NCBI GenBank assembly: GCA_022820835.1
Contig: JAJEET010000008.1
Location: 1-64,000 of the forward strand
DNA: 64,000 nt
Direction of reading: 5' to 3'
DNA from: Candidatus Poribacteria bacterium
GTDB taxonomy: Bacteria; Poribacteria; WGA-4E; WGA-3G
Shown here: piece by piece, positions 26,002 to 34,717 of the stretch
Position numbering within the stretch: position 1 is the first letter of the stretch
How the letters are laid out: the number at the start of each line of letters is the position of its first letter
Program-made: the position numbers and the translations under genes
Notes under the pieces: generated by a model
Seen by the model: only the letters and a program-made list of their open reading frames with translations
What the model was told of the DNA's origin: nothing
Databases searched by the model: none

Positions 26002-27402
26002 ATGAAAAACACATCAATTGTTCTCATTCTTGTTGTTAACTTATTCATTTCTATAAACGGATACACGGCGGTGACTTCCGTTGGAGAAATAAATGTTGTC
26101 GATCAAACAGAGGGCGTTGTTCCTGCCAGTACAACAGTACCATTGATTGTGACGCTTCACATAGACAGGTCCCTGGCAGAACTCGGTGAAGAAATTAAGA
26201 CCATCGAAATCTTGATGCCGCCCGGATTCCTGACACAACCGGACCGTTTCAAAGGTATCACTCGGGACCGGAACCAACTTGCGGCCCGTGCGGTCGTTTC
26301 TGGGGGCAATATCCTACGTGTCGAACTCGCAGATGCTATTGTCGATACCCAAAATTCAATCTACGAAATTATCTTTGACTGCCAAACACCGAACACCATT
26401 ACATTATCGGCGGCGTTCAGAGTACGTCTACGCAATCTTGATGACGCGCCTATCGGTGAATTCATCCGTGGAGGACAGGCAGATGGGAAACTCAACAACG
26501 ACAAGTTTACATTGCAGGTCATCGCGAATGTGCCCCCCGGTCCAGTTATAGGTTTCACAGCAGAAGCCGACACAACCGGTGAAAACGACGTGACACTCCG
26601 TTGGCAAAATTCGGCGGATCCTGATGTGAATGGGTATCTCATCTATAGGGATGAGGAAGAATCACCGATTAACGTTAAAGGACGTTCCTCAACCACGTTT
26701 CGTGATGTGAATGTTCCACCCGGAGAACATACATACCAGATAACCGCCTATAAGACGCGTCTTTTGCAATCGGATCGGTCTCCGATACAGACCGTGAACG
26801 TATCAGAGGACACCGCTGCACCGGAACCACCAACGATGCTTAGTGTTGCTATTTCAAGTGAGGGGGTAGAAGTTACGTGGAAACCGAGTGTCAGCCGAGA
26901 CGTAACAGCCTACAGGATTCTATTCGGTTCAGCAGAAACCGACGGTCTCGAACCTTTACCCGATAGCGTGCGACAACGAACCCCAGAAGACGAAGTTGCT
27001 GGATATAGATTTATTGATGAACGCATATTGTCCATAGGTAGTTTTACGTATGCTGTTATTGCAGTTGACGAAGTAGATAACATGTCTGTAGCGGCACAAG
27101 CAAAACTGCGTATCTTCGCCAAGCCGTACCCGAACCCGTTTACACCGCTCTCACCAGACGCAGATTTCAATCAGATAGTATTCCCAGCACGGGCAATCGA
27201 AGATGCTTCAGGCGAGTTCACAGTACTTATTTATGACATTGATGGCATGCTTGTTAAAACCTTGACAGCACTGCCGGGCGAAACTGAACTCACATGGGAC
27301 GGACGTGATGAAACCGGCGAAATCGTGGAAAGTGGGGTCTATGTCTACCAACTTCAAGTAGGCGAAAGTTTCAAAACTGGCACCCTCATCGTCGCTAAAT
27401 AG
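26002..27402 (+). CDS. Secreted protein with FnIII-like repeats and FlgD-type C-terminal domain
   Basis: 466 residues. A signal peptide (LVVNLFISINGYTA) is followed by a beta-rich domain (25-170), two fibronectin type III-like domains (about 175-272, with VTLRWQNSADPDVNGYLIYR, and 275-370, with VEVTWKPSVSRDVTAYRI), and a FlgD/por-type Ig domain (about 375-466) with PYPNPF, DGMLVKTL, WDGRDETGEIVESGVYVYQL. No enzyme domain is seen, so a structural or adhesive surface role is likely. It starts 16 bases after the PorV-like gene, which suggests the barrel helps export it. Confidence 0.75.
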   Translation: MKNTSIVLILVVNLFISINGYTAVTSVGEINVVDQTEGVVPASTTVPLIVTLHIDRSLAELGEEIKTIEILMPPGFLTQPDRFKGITRDRNQLAARAVVSGGNILRVELADAIVDTQNSIYEIIFDCQTPNTITLSAAFRVRLRNLDDAPIGEFIRGGQADGKLNNDKFTLQVIANVPPGPVIGFTAEADTTGENDVTLRWQNSADPDVNGYLIYRDEEESPINVKGRSSTTFRDVNVPPGEHTYQITAYKTRLLQSDRSPIQTVNVSEDTAAPEPPTMLSVAISSEGVEVTWKPSVSRDVTAYRILFGSAETDGLEPLPDSVRQRTPEDEVAGYRFIDERILSIGSFTYAVIAVDEVDNMSVAAQAKLRIFAKPYPNPFTPLSPDADFNQIVFPARAIEDASGEFTVLIYDIDGMLVKTLTALPGETELTWDGRDETGEIVESGVYVYQLQVGESFKTGTLIVAK

Positions 27403-27530
27403 CAGATAGATATTGAAACGTGCCATTGTAATAGCAAGAAACAACTATATGTTTCTTGGCGTTGCGTACATTATAACACCCCACTACTTTAGTTGATTAC
27501 AGGACCATTCAGTGATGACTAAAAAAATTG

Positions 27531-27560
27531 TTGACTTAATTCTCAAGTCAAGGTTATATT
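27531..27560 (+). promoter_or_regulatory. Promoter reading into the IS200/IS605-like element
   Basis: TTGACT (27531-27536), 18-base spacer, TATATT (27555-27560). The -35 lies in an inverted repeat TTGACTT/AAGTCAA. Transcription would start near 27567, at the left edge of the element, and run through it toward the gene at 28032. Confidence 0.55.
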
Positions 27561-27570
27561 GTACTTTTAC

Positions 27571-28010
27571 ACGCTTCTGTCAAATCCCCATGCTTTAGCT
27601 TGTGGGATGTAGACGGAAACCAAAGGCGTTATTGAAAAAACATTGATATGTGCGGGGTAACACAAACTGCCCAGCGAAAGTGGATTAGAACCCATCGCAA
27701 CAACTCTAAAGTTGGAGGATAGCGTCCTTATCAAGCCAATGCAATAAAAAGCAGACTGGAATGCGTGAGCGGGTATGCGGAAAACCGTATCCCCCGAAGT
27801 CCACGGACTTGCCGCGCGGCGTGCATGGTAGAAAGTGCAGCTGTAAAATGGGTGGAAACAGAGCCAACCCACGACGTTAGCGGAAAACGAATCAAAACGG
27901 GCAGGCTTAGCTGCCTGAAGTGGAGCGATAGTAAGACGGTGGACTCTTTGAGAAAACCGCAGTCGCAAGGAAACACAGGTTTCCCCTACCTTTAGGTAGT
28001 GGGTACTTAT
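27571..28010 (+). mobile_element. Non-autonomous IS200/IS605-like element with structured RNA
   Basis: About 440 bases flanked by two imperfect hairpins of the same design. Left: 27584-27608, CCCCATGC and GCTTGTGGG around a TTTA loop. Right: 27983-28003, CCCCTACC and GGTAGTGGG around a TTTA loop. Both have three basal G-C pairs, then a bulged T in the 3' arm, which is the shape TnpA (Y1 transposase) recognises at IS608-type ends. A TTAC at 27567-27570 precedes the left end. Between them are further hairpins (27771-27793; AAGTCC-AC-GGACTT near 27797; GGCAG-GCTTAG-CTGCC near 27900) and no TnpA, TnpB or IscB gene. The right end lies against the ribosome site of the next gene. It may be a palindrome-associated transposable element or a stand-alone omega-RNA/HEARO-type RNA. 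Confidence 0.7.
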
Positions 28011-28031
28011 GACAAAGGAGATACACTAACA

Positions 28032-29075
28032 ATGAACAGGTTTGATCCACGCCCATTCTGGCGGATAACACGACTTGCCCTTATTGGGATTTTAGCAATT
28101 ATTTTACCAGCACAGGGAGATTTGAGTATCCTACAAGATCGAGATCCGGACACCCGAGATTACATGTCCATCATCTTCACGAGTGCTAAAAACGGATGGG
28201 TCGTTGGTGTCTCTCCGTTTGAATTGGACTATCCCGGCTTTATCGGATATACGGCAGATGGCGGATTAACATGGAATAAAGCCGAAATTGATGTTGATGC
28301 TCAACTCGCCAGCGTCTATTTTTTAGATGAAAATCACGGTTGGGCAATTGGTGAAAAAGGGAAGATTGTCGCCACGACTAACGGTAAAGATTGGGAAATA
28401 CAAACAAGCAAAGTTGATAACCCACTTCAAGGGATCCACTTCGTCAATAAAGATGTAGGATTTGCTGTCGGAGCAAACGATACCATTCTCTCAACGAAAA
28501 CAGGGGGGCGGACTTGGAAGGTACTCCAGGGTGGAATAATAGGTGCTGTTGGCGATGACGAAGCAACCATGTACAATGCTATTCAGTTTCTTGACGAATC
28601 CACAGGGTGGATCGCTGGCGTACACGTTGTCCCCCAGATAAGTCAAAATAGCGTGATTCAAAAAACGACAGATGGTGGACAGAGTTGGGTCAACCAAGAA
28701 ACCGGAACAGAAGATGTACTTGAAGATATCTTCTTCGTAGATGATAAGCACGGTTGGGCTGTCGGCGAAAACGGTCTTATTCTCTACACAAGCAACGGCG
28801 GAGACAAGTGGACAGCACAAGCGAGCGGCACTGAAGAAACACTCAGAAGCATTCGATTCGCTGATAAGTTTATCGGTTGGGCTGTCGGTGGAGACTTGGG
28901 AGTCGGTGTAATCGTACATACCAATAACGGCGGTAAAAACTGGGAAGCCCAGGACTTGAGTGGGCTCAAGGCAGGTATGTTAGAGGTCGGGAAGATCCGA
29001 ATGAATAGTGTCTTCATTTTAGATAAACAAGTCTGGTTAACAGGTGGAAACGGCGTAATCTTGCAAGGGAAATAG
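28032..29075 (+). CDS. Ycf48-like beta-propeller protein with BNR-type repeats
   Basis: 347 residues from ATG 28032, supported by AAAGGAG 11 bases upstream. A longer GTG frame from 27999 would start inside the element's right hairpin. A signal peptide or N-terminal anchor (LALIGILAIILPAQG) is followed by six or more repeats of the form GWAVGxxGxIxxTxxGGxxW, e.g. HGWAIGEKGKIVATTNG, TGWIAGV, HGWAVGENGLILYTSNGG and IGWAVGG. This is the Ycf48/HCF136 propeller family. Outside photosynthetic organisms such proteins are exported binding modules of unknown function. The inserted element directly upstream probably supplies or alters its promoter. Confidence 0.8.
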   Translation: MNRFDPRPFWRITRLALIGILAIILPAQGDLSILQDRDPDTRDYMSIIFTSAKNGWVVGVSPFELDYPGFIGYTADGGLTWNKAEIDVDAQLASVYFLDENHGWAIGEKGKIVATTNGKDWEIQTSKVDNPLQGIHFVNKDVGFAVGANDTILSTKTGGRTWKVLQGGIIGAVGDDEATMYNAIQFLDESTGWIAGVHVVPQISQNSVIQKTTDGGQSWVNQETGTEDVLEDIFFVDDKHGWAVGENGLILYTSNGGDKWTAQASGTEETLRSIRFADKFIGWAVGGDLGVGVIVHTNNGGKNWEAQDLSGLKAGMLEVGKIRMNSVFILDKQVWLTGGNGVILQGK

Positions 29076-29166
29076 ATTGCTTTTGCCCCTGGTAAGATTC
29101 TGCTGGTGAAAGTTGAACAACTAATGTTAGGTTATCAGTGAATGGTTAAGGGACGGAGGTAGAATT

Positions 29167-30339
29167 TTGGAAACACCTACATTCGCGACGCGGATGAGTC
29201 GACTCGGAACAGAATCCGCATTTGAAGTACTTGCCAAAGCCAAGCAACTTGAGGCACAAGGCAAAGACATCATCCATTTAGAAATAGGGCAGCCGGATTT
29301 CCCAACGCCGAGCAATATCATTGAGGCAGCGTACAAAGCGATGAAAGACGGGCATACCGGTTATTGCCCGTCTGCTGGTGTGCCGGCGTTCCGAGAGGTT
29401 GTCGCACAGCATATAACGGAAACACGTGGGGTTACAATACACCCAGACGAAGTCACAGTGACACCTGGTGCCAAACCGATTATCTTCTTCACGATCCTTG
29501 CTTTAATCGACGACGGCGATGAAGTCATTTATCCCGAACCGGGTTTCCCGGTTTACGAGTCTGTTATTGACTTCATCGGTGGAAAAGCGGTGCCGCTTCC
29601 GCTGCGTGAGGAGGTAGATTTCCGGTATCGACTCGAAGACCTTGTGGACGCTATCTCTGACCGAACGAAACTACTGATTCTCAACTCACCTCAGAACCCG
29701 ACAGGCGGCACACTTACCGCAGAAGACCTCGAAGCAATCGCTGAACTCGCACAAAAACACAACTTTTATCTCCTGACAGACGAAGTCTATTCCCGTATCC
29801 TTTATGAAGGTCAACATCACAGCGTTCTCAGCCTCCCCGGTATGAAGGAACGGACGATTTTGATCGAAGGTCATTCTAAAACCTATGCGATGACCGGATG
29901 GCGGTTGGGGTACGGTATTGCACCACAAGCAATTGCCGATAAAATCACACAGTTAACGATCAACTCGAACTCCTGCACTGCTACCTTCACACAACTTGCA
30001 GGAATAGAAGCACTCATAGGACCCCAAACCTTCGTTGATGAAATGGTTGCGGAATTTCAAGTACGGCGCGACGCTATTGTGGAGGGACTGAACGCGATTG
30101 ACGGAATCAGCTGTATCAAACCGCTCGGTTCATTTTATGTGTTTCCGAATGTGACGCAATTACCGCTTTCGTGCGAAGCACTTGCCGATTACATTATGGA
30201 AGAGGCAGATGTCGCACTTTTACCCGGAACCGCCTTCGGTAAGTATGGCGATGGATACCTTCGACTCTCGTACGCCAATTCGTTAAAAAATATACAAGAG
30301 GCATTAGGTAGAATCGAAACGGCTATCTCCAAATTGTAG
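29167..30339 (+). CDS. Class I/II PLP-dependent aminotransferase (aspartate aminotransferase family)
   Basis: 390 residues starting at TTG 29167, with GGAGGT 6 bases upstream and no nearby ATG. Family motifs: IGQPDFPTP, GYCPSAGVPAFRE, SPQNPTGG (substrate carboxylate binding), TDEVYSRI with the cofactor-binding Asp and Tyr, and SKTYAMTGWRLGY with the Schiff-base Lys. C-terminal LPGTAFGKYGDGYLRLSYA has the conserved Arg. It is cytoplasmic and transfers amino groups between an amino acid (Asp, Ala or aromatic) and 2-oxoglutarate. Homoserine kinase lies 460 bases downstream, so a role in aspartate-family amino acids is plausible. Confidence 0.9.
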   Translation: METPTFATRMSRLGTESAFEVLAKAKQLEAQGKDIIHLEIGQPDFPTPSNIIEAAYKAMKDGHTGYCPSAGVPAFREVVAQHITETRGVTIHPDEVTVTPGAKPIIFFTILALIDDGDEVIYPEPGFPVYESVIDFIGGKAVPLPLREEVDFRYRLEDLVDAISDRTKLLILNSPQNPTGGTLTAEDLEAIAELAQKHNFYLLTDEVYSRILYEGQHHSVLSLPGMKERTILIEGHSKTYAMTGWRLGYGIAPQAIADKITQLTINSNSCTATFTQLAGIEALIGPQTFVDEMVAEFQVRRDAIVEGLNAIDGISCIKPLGSFYVFPNVTQLPLSCEALADYIMEEADVALLPGTAFGKYGDGYLRLSYANSLKNIQEALGRIETAISKL

Positions 30340-30351
30340 CTTTAAAAGTTT

Positions 30352-30403
30352 TGACTAACAACTCGCGCCTTAGCACAAATATTTGTAGACGAGTTGTTGG
30401 TCA
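30352..30403 (+). terminator. Long hairpin after the aminotransferase gene
   Basis: TGACTAACAACTCG (30352-30365) pairs with CGAGTTGTTGGTCA (30390-30403), 14 bp with one G-U, loop of 24 bases, starting 13 bases after the stop. No long T-run follows, so intrinsic termination is uncertain. Confidence 0.5.
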
Positions 30404-30790
30404 AGTCTTCAGTACGATTTTTCTGCGAAAAATCTTTCAGTTTTAAGGGTTGTCAGTTTTCAGTACGGTTTTCTACGAAAACCTTTCAGTTTTAATAGTT
30501 TTCAGTACGGTTTTCTACGAAAACCTTTCAGTTATCAGTACTCAGTTAATACCTTGTGGCAATCAACGGTTTGGTGACCGCCACAAATAATCTCTTTCAC
30601 TGACAACTGAAAGCGCAGCGTACTGATAACTGATAACCAGTACTCTGATAACCGATAACCGAAAGGAATCGGACCCGATTCCGTACTGATAACTATTCCC
30701 TCTGACAACTGAAAGCGTAGCGTACTGAGTACTGATAACTAATTCCCTGAAAGCGTAGCGTACTGAGTACTAATAACTAATTCAATAGGA
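30404..30790. repeat. Intergenic array of short degenerate repeats
   Basis: About 390 noncoding bases built from three motifs. First, TCAGTACGGTTTTCTACGAA/AACCTTTCAGTT occurs two to three times between 30410 and 30535. Second, ACTGATAACTGATAACC-type units lie around 30600-30690. Third, two copies of CTGAAAGCGTAGCGTACTGA end at the thrB leader. The spacing is irregular and there are no unique spacers, so it is not CRISPR. Confidence 0.7.
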
Positions 30791-30799
30791 ACTTTTTAT

Positions 30800-31735
30800 A
30801 TGCCTCGTTCTTCTAACCCAAAAGCGACTGCACTTGTACCGGCCAGTACAACTAACCTCGGACCCGGATTCGACGTGTTAGGACTTGCACTGCAACTCTA
30901 CAGCGAAGTCACGTTAGAAACCACCGAAGCGGAGACGCAGGTCATCGTTAGTGGTGTCGATGCAGATAAAATACCGAGTACACCAGAGCATATAGCGTTT
31001 CAAGCGGTAGAACTTGTTTTTGACCGAAGCGGCAGCAAACGTCCAAAAGGTTTCAAACTCGAAATAGAGAACGGGATCCCCGCGATCCGTGGTCTGGGGG
31101 GCAGTGGCACTGCTATTCTCGGCGGCTTACTAACGGCAAACGCGCTCTGCGGCACGCCATTCTCAGACGCAGAACTCCTCAATTTTGCAACAGAATTAGA
31201 GGGACACCCCGATAATGTTGCTGCCTCATTATATGGAGGCCTTGTCGTCTCAACGCAGGAAAACAGAAAAGTGCATACCGTGCAGTTGGCGTGTCCACCG
31301 ATACTTTCTATTGTACTTGCCATTCCAGATTTCCCGCTATCCACAGAGCAGGCGCGAGGTGTCCTGCCAACTTCGGTCAGCTTCGCGGACGCTGTATACA
31401 ATACCAGTCGCAGTACACTCTTAATCGCCAGTATCGTCACCGGTCAATTTGAGATGTTGCGAGTTGCGATGAAGGATAGATTGCACCAACCGTACCGGAC
31501 CTCACTGATTCCAGGGTTTAACGATGTAGCAGAAGCTGCGACGACTGCTGGTGCCCTTAGTGTCGCTTTAAGTGGCGCAGGTCCCACTATCGCAGCGTAC
31601 TGCCTGGAACACTCAGAACAGGTAGCCGAACGGATGCAATCTGCCTTCAAGAAACATCAGATCAACGCTGATATTAAAATCCTGAAGCCAGATGCCGATG
31701 GTGCGAGCATTCACATTGAGAACACTGAAAGATAA
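30800..31735 (+). CDS. thrB: Homoserine kinase
   Basis: 311-residue GHMP-family kinase that phosphorylates homoserine on the way to threonine. The N-terminal PASTTNLGPGFDVLGLAL is diagnostic of ThrB. The ATP-binding GHMP motif 2 is IRGLGGSGTAILGG (about residues 95-108, with G-L-G-G-S-G-T in place of the usual GLGSSA). Motif 3 is SGAGPTIAAYC. The length is normal. The ATG at 30800 follows a weak AGGAAC. The P-type ATPase homologue starts 4 bases after its stop, so the two are probably co-transcribed. Confidence 0.92.
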   Translation: MPRSSNPKATALVPASTTNLGPGFDVLGLALQLYSEVTLETTEAETQVIVSGVDADKIPSTPEHIAFQAVELVFDRSGSKRPKGFKLEIENGIPAIRGLGGSGTAILGGLLTANALCGTPFSDAELLNFATELEGHPDNVAASLYGGLVVSTQENRKVHTVQLACPPILSIVLAIPDFPLSTEQARGVLPTSVSFADAVYNTSRSTLLIASIVTGQFEMLRVAMKDRLHQPYRTSLIPGFNDVAEAATTAGALSVALSGAGPTIAAYCLEHSEQVAERMQSAFKKHQINADIKILKPDADGASIHIENTER

Positions 31736-31739
31736 GAAA

Positions 31740-34607
31740 ATGGCGAATTTTCATACAGAAAACATTGCGTCAATATTGAACAAATTCGACTCTAACATGG
31801 AGCAGGGGCTGAGCGCGGAAGCCTATGCAAGTGCGAAGGCGCGCTATGGTGCTAACAAGTTTGGTCCAGAGGAAAACATATTCCCGATTCGAGTGTTTCT
31901 GGAATCGCTGCTGACATGGCGCATCATCATTTTATTACTCGCGACAGTCATCTTGAGTGTTTCATTGATGAGAGGGTCTGGTAGCGTTACCCTGCATGCA
32001 ACAGGAATCGTCGGAGCCGCTCTGATTATTCACATCGTATCGGCATGTATGACGGTATACCGGATCCGCAGTCGAGATGCCGATATCAACAGACGCATGG
32101 GGCATAGTATTAGAGTTATTCGACAAGGAAAATTGATACAATGCGCACCAGAAGATATTGTACCGGGAGATCTCCTCTCATTCAACGCGGGAGATTACGT
32201 TCCCGCCGACGCGAGAATCATCGAATCCGAAGGATTGATGACTGATGAATCTGTGATCTTCGGTACTGAAGTTCATGTAGACAAAACAAGTGTAGATCTT
32301 TCAGACGCTGCTTTACCGCCAGAAAAGCAGAAAAATATGGCATTTGGCGGCACATATATTGTCGCCGGGCACGGCTCCGCTATCGTTGTGAGAACCGGAA
32401 CACAACTGGAAATATGGAAGCAACGTCAAGACGTACGCCCGATGCCTGCCACAACCACCCTCGCTGAAACTGAGATAAAGGATTTACAGGCTCTAATAAA
32501 GATAGCAGGTATTGTGGTCGGAGCTATTGTTGTCGCAATCGGTTGGTGGTTTGAATACCAGAACCGGACAACTGATTGGCCGTCCCTTATCCATCTCGGG
32601 CTGTTATTCGCCATCGCTTTCGCACCTTATGATGTTGTTGGATTGCTCCGATTATCATTCTCTAAGCACACCCAAAAGTTGATGACTAAAGGGCTAACGC
32701 TGCGTAATTCTTATAGCATTGAGAAGTTGAGTCGCATCACCACCTTTTGCGCGAATGAAGGCGGTCTTGCAACAACACGTTCTTTGACAATCTCTAACAT
32801 CTTCGTTGATGAACAGCTTGTTGATGGTAATACATGGGAAACATGGTTGGATTCTTTGAAGGATCTCGCACCTGCGGAACGTCAAAGAGCGATTTCAGCA
32901 ATACCGTCTAATTTGAAGATACCACAAGGGGCACCGCACTTGGTATTCACTGCTGGACTCGGTACCTCTGGCGGTCAGGGAATTGATAGCGGGACCGTTA
33001 CCAAGAATACAAACCGTTCGGAATCCGATTCTGACGAGTCTACGCCGTCGCCGAAAGCCACAATTCAAAAAAACATGGAACGACTCGGCTATCAACTTGA
33101 TAGTATCAGGACTAAATTCCCTCTAGTGGATGCCTATCCATATACACGACACTATGGGTACCAGATGCAAGTGTTCGAGTCAGCACCGGAGGACTACCTC
33201 AATATCATTTTTGGCGATGCGCAGACAGTCCTTAATACCTGCGGTTTTGTCCTCGTCAACGGTGAAATTACGCCTTTACTCGACGACAAATATGAAATGT
33301 ATGATAAAGTCATAGACTATCTGCATAACACGAAAGCCCAGGTCTACGGGGTCGCGTTCCACTCCTCTGATGTCATCCTGAAGCCTCAAGAGATGGAAGA
33401 CAATCCTATCTTTTTAGGGTTCATAAGCTTCTCGGTGAGCAATGATGAAGAGACAAAAACAGTTTTGAAATCAAGCCTTGATACAGGGCTTAAGATTATC
33501 CTCATATCTGAGAACAGTGAACAAGAGACAGTCGATTTAGCGAAAGACCTCGGTCTCATCCATAACCGAAAAGCAGTTGCATCAAGAGCAGAATTTGAAG
33601 CCGTACAGCGTGAAGACATTGACGCTGAAATAGCCAATTGGTTGGCGTATTCGCAACCCACTTGGTACCAACGTCGGAACATTGTTCTGAGCCTGAAACG
33701 ACAAGGGCATGCTGTCGGGTTCTTGGGGCAAAATAGGCAGGATCTACGGGCGATGAATGTTGCTGATATTACCCTTGCTAATAGCGATCATTCTTCACAC
33801 GTTGTGCAAGCGGCTGCTGATGGATTGATTAATAGCAAAGGGTTCCAAGCGGTTAAGGATGCGATGCTTCATGCCCGAGAGGCATACCGGAACACATCAG
33901 GCTTTTTGCGTTGGAACTTTTCGTGTACACTATCACTCCTTTTCACGCTTACATTCGGGACGGTGCTACACTATCTCTATGAAATGCCGATGCCATTAAC
34001 ACTAACCCAAATCATCTGGGTGCAATTGCTCTCAACTGTGTTACCCGCGTTAGGCATAGGCACAGAAAAAATATTCGCTGACGGAAGATACCATCGTCCT
34101 TCTACTTCTACAAGATCGCGTTTCCTCTCAAAAACAACAGGCGTTGATATTATTTGTCGTTCTGTCACGATCAGCCTTATGACGATTATCCCCTTCTTCT
34201 TCATGTTATGGCGTTCCACTGCGTTGTCGGACACGATTGGGGTTTCAACATTGATGAGAGACGTGTTCTCTGGTGAAACTGGTGGGACTCCGAATTCTGC
34301 GGATATAGCATTGGCGCGAACATCAGCATGTACCACACTCATCCTGACACAGTTAGCGACCTGTTGGCAAGCACTGCGGTATTCATGGGAACCCCTATTT
34401 AAAAGGATTGTGGCAAACCCGTCGCTCTTGCTTATCTCTGGGGTGATTATTGCCCTTCACCTAACGACCCTTTATGTTGAACCTGTTGGTCAATTTTTGG
34501 GAATGGTGCCGCTGAAATGGGAATGGCAATGGACGCTCCTATTTAGTTTGACGTTGCTCCTATTGCCGTTGAATCTGGCGATAAACTCCCAACCAGACGA
34601 AGGTTGA
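31740..34607 (+). CDS. P-type ATPase homologue lacking the catalytic motifs (pseudoenzyme)
   Basis: 955 residues from ATG 31740, a full-length P2-type cation-ATPase layout: cation N-domain (AEAYASAKARYGANKFGPEE), two membrane helices, actuator domain, two helices, P/N domains, and a C-terminal membrane block. The folds are recognisable (VPADARIIES; KNMAFGGTYIVAGHGSAIVVRTGT; WNFSCTLSLLFTLTFG) but the active site is gone. DKTGTLT reads NEGGLAT with Asn339 in place of the phosphorylated Asp. The TGE loop reads IFGTE (173-177). GDGxNDxPAL reads GQNRQDLRAM (663-672). The helix-4 PEGLP is AFAPYDVVG. The frame is intact throughout, so it is not a decayed gene. A non-pumping regulatory or structural role is inferred. 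Confidence 0.85.
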   Translation: MANFHTENIASILNKFDSNMEQGLSAEAYASAKARYGANKFGPEENIFPIRVFLESLLTWRIIILLLATVILSVSLMRGSGSVTLHATGIVGAALIIHIVSACMTVYRIRSRDADINRRMGHSIRVIRQGKLIQCAPEDIVPGDLLSFNAGDYVPADARIIESEGLMTDESVIFGTEVHVDKTSVDLSDAALPPEKQKNMAFGGTYIVAGHGSAIVVRTGTQLEIWKQRQDVRPMPATTTLAETEIKDLQALIKIAGIVVGAIVVAIGWWFEYQNRTTDWPSLIHLGLLFAIAFAPYDVVGLLRLSFSKHTQKLMTKGLTLRNSYSIEKLSRITTFCANEGGLATTRSLTISNIFVDEQLVDGNTWETWLDSLKDLAPAERQRAISAIPSNLKIPQGAPHLVFTAGLGTSGGQGIDSGTVTKNTNRSESDSDESTPSPKATIQKNMERLGYQLDSIRTKFPLVDAYPYTRHYGYQMQVFESAPEDYLNIIFGDAQTVLNTCGFVLVNGEITPLLDDKYEMYDKVIDYLHNTKAQVYGVAFHSSDVILKPQEMEDNPIFLGFISFSVSNDEETKTVLKSSLDTGLKIILISENSEQETVDLAKDLGLIHNRKAVASRAEFEAVQREDIDAEIANWLAYSQPTWYQRRNIVLSLKRQGHAVGFLGQNRQDLRAMNVADITLANSDHSSHVVQAAADGLINSKGFQAVKDAMLHAREAYRNTSGFLRWNFSCTLSLLFTLTFGTVLHYLYEMPMPLTLTQIIWVQLLSTVLPALGIGTEKIFADGRYHRPSTSTRSRFLSKTTGVDIICRSVTISLMTIIPFFFMLWRSTALSDTIGVSTLMRDVFSGETGGTPNSADIALARTSACTTLILTQLATCWQALRYSWEPLFKRIVANPSLLLISGVIIALHLTTLYVEPVGQFLGMVPLKWEWQWTLLFSLTLLLLPLNLAINSQPDEG

Positions 34608-34618
34608 GGCGCAATAGC

Positions 34619-34645
34619 TATCAGCCATCAGCCGACAGCCGACAG
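34619..34645. repeat. Short CAGCCGACAG-type repeat
   Basis: TATCAGCCATCAGCCGACAG-type tandem units between convergent genes, one of many intergenic loci with related 7-10 base units. The rest of 34608-34717 holds nothing recognisable. Confidence 0.5.
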
Positions 34646-34717
34646 TAAGAGAACCTAATTTCATCAGAAACCTCTTTGCTGACGACTGAAGGTTTCCAAG
34701 AGCCGAAAGCCAATTTT

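Noticed and set aside
27771-27793. Hairpin resembling a group II intron domain V
   Set aside because: It lacks the catalytic AGC triad and the rest of the intron; there is no reverse transcriptase.
27567-27995. Open frames on both strands inside the IS200/IS605-like element
   Set aside because: They lack transposase or nuclease motifs; the sequence is dominated by hairpins and fits structured RNA better.
30404-30790. Possible CRISPR array
   Set aside because: Repeats are short, degenerate and unevenly spaced, with no unique spacers and no cas genes nearby.
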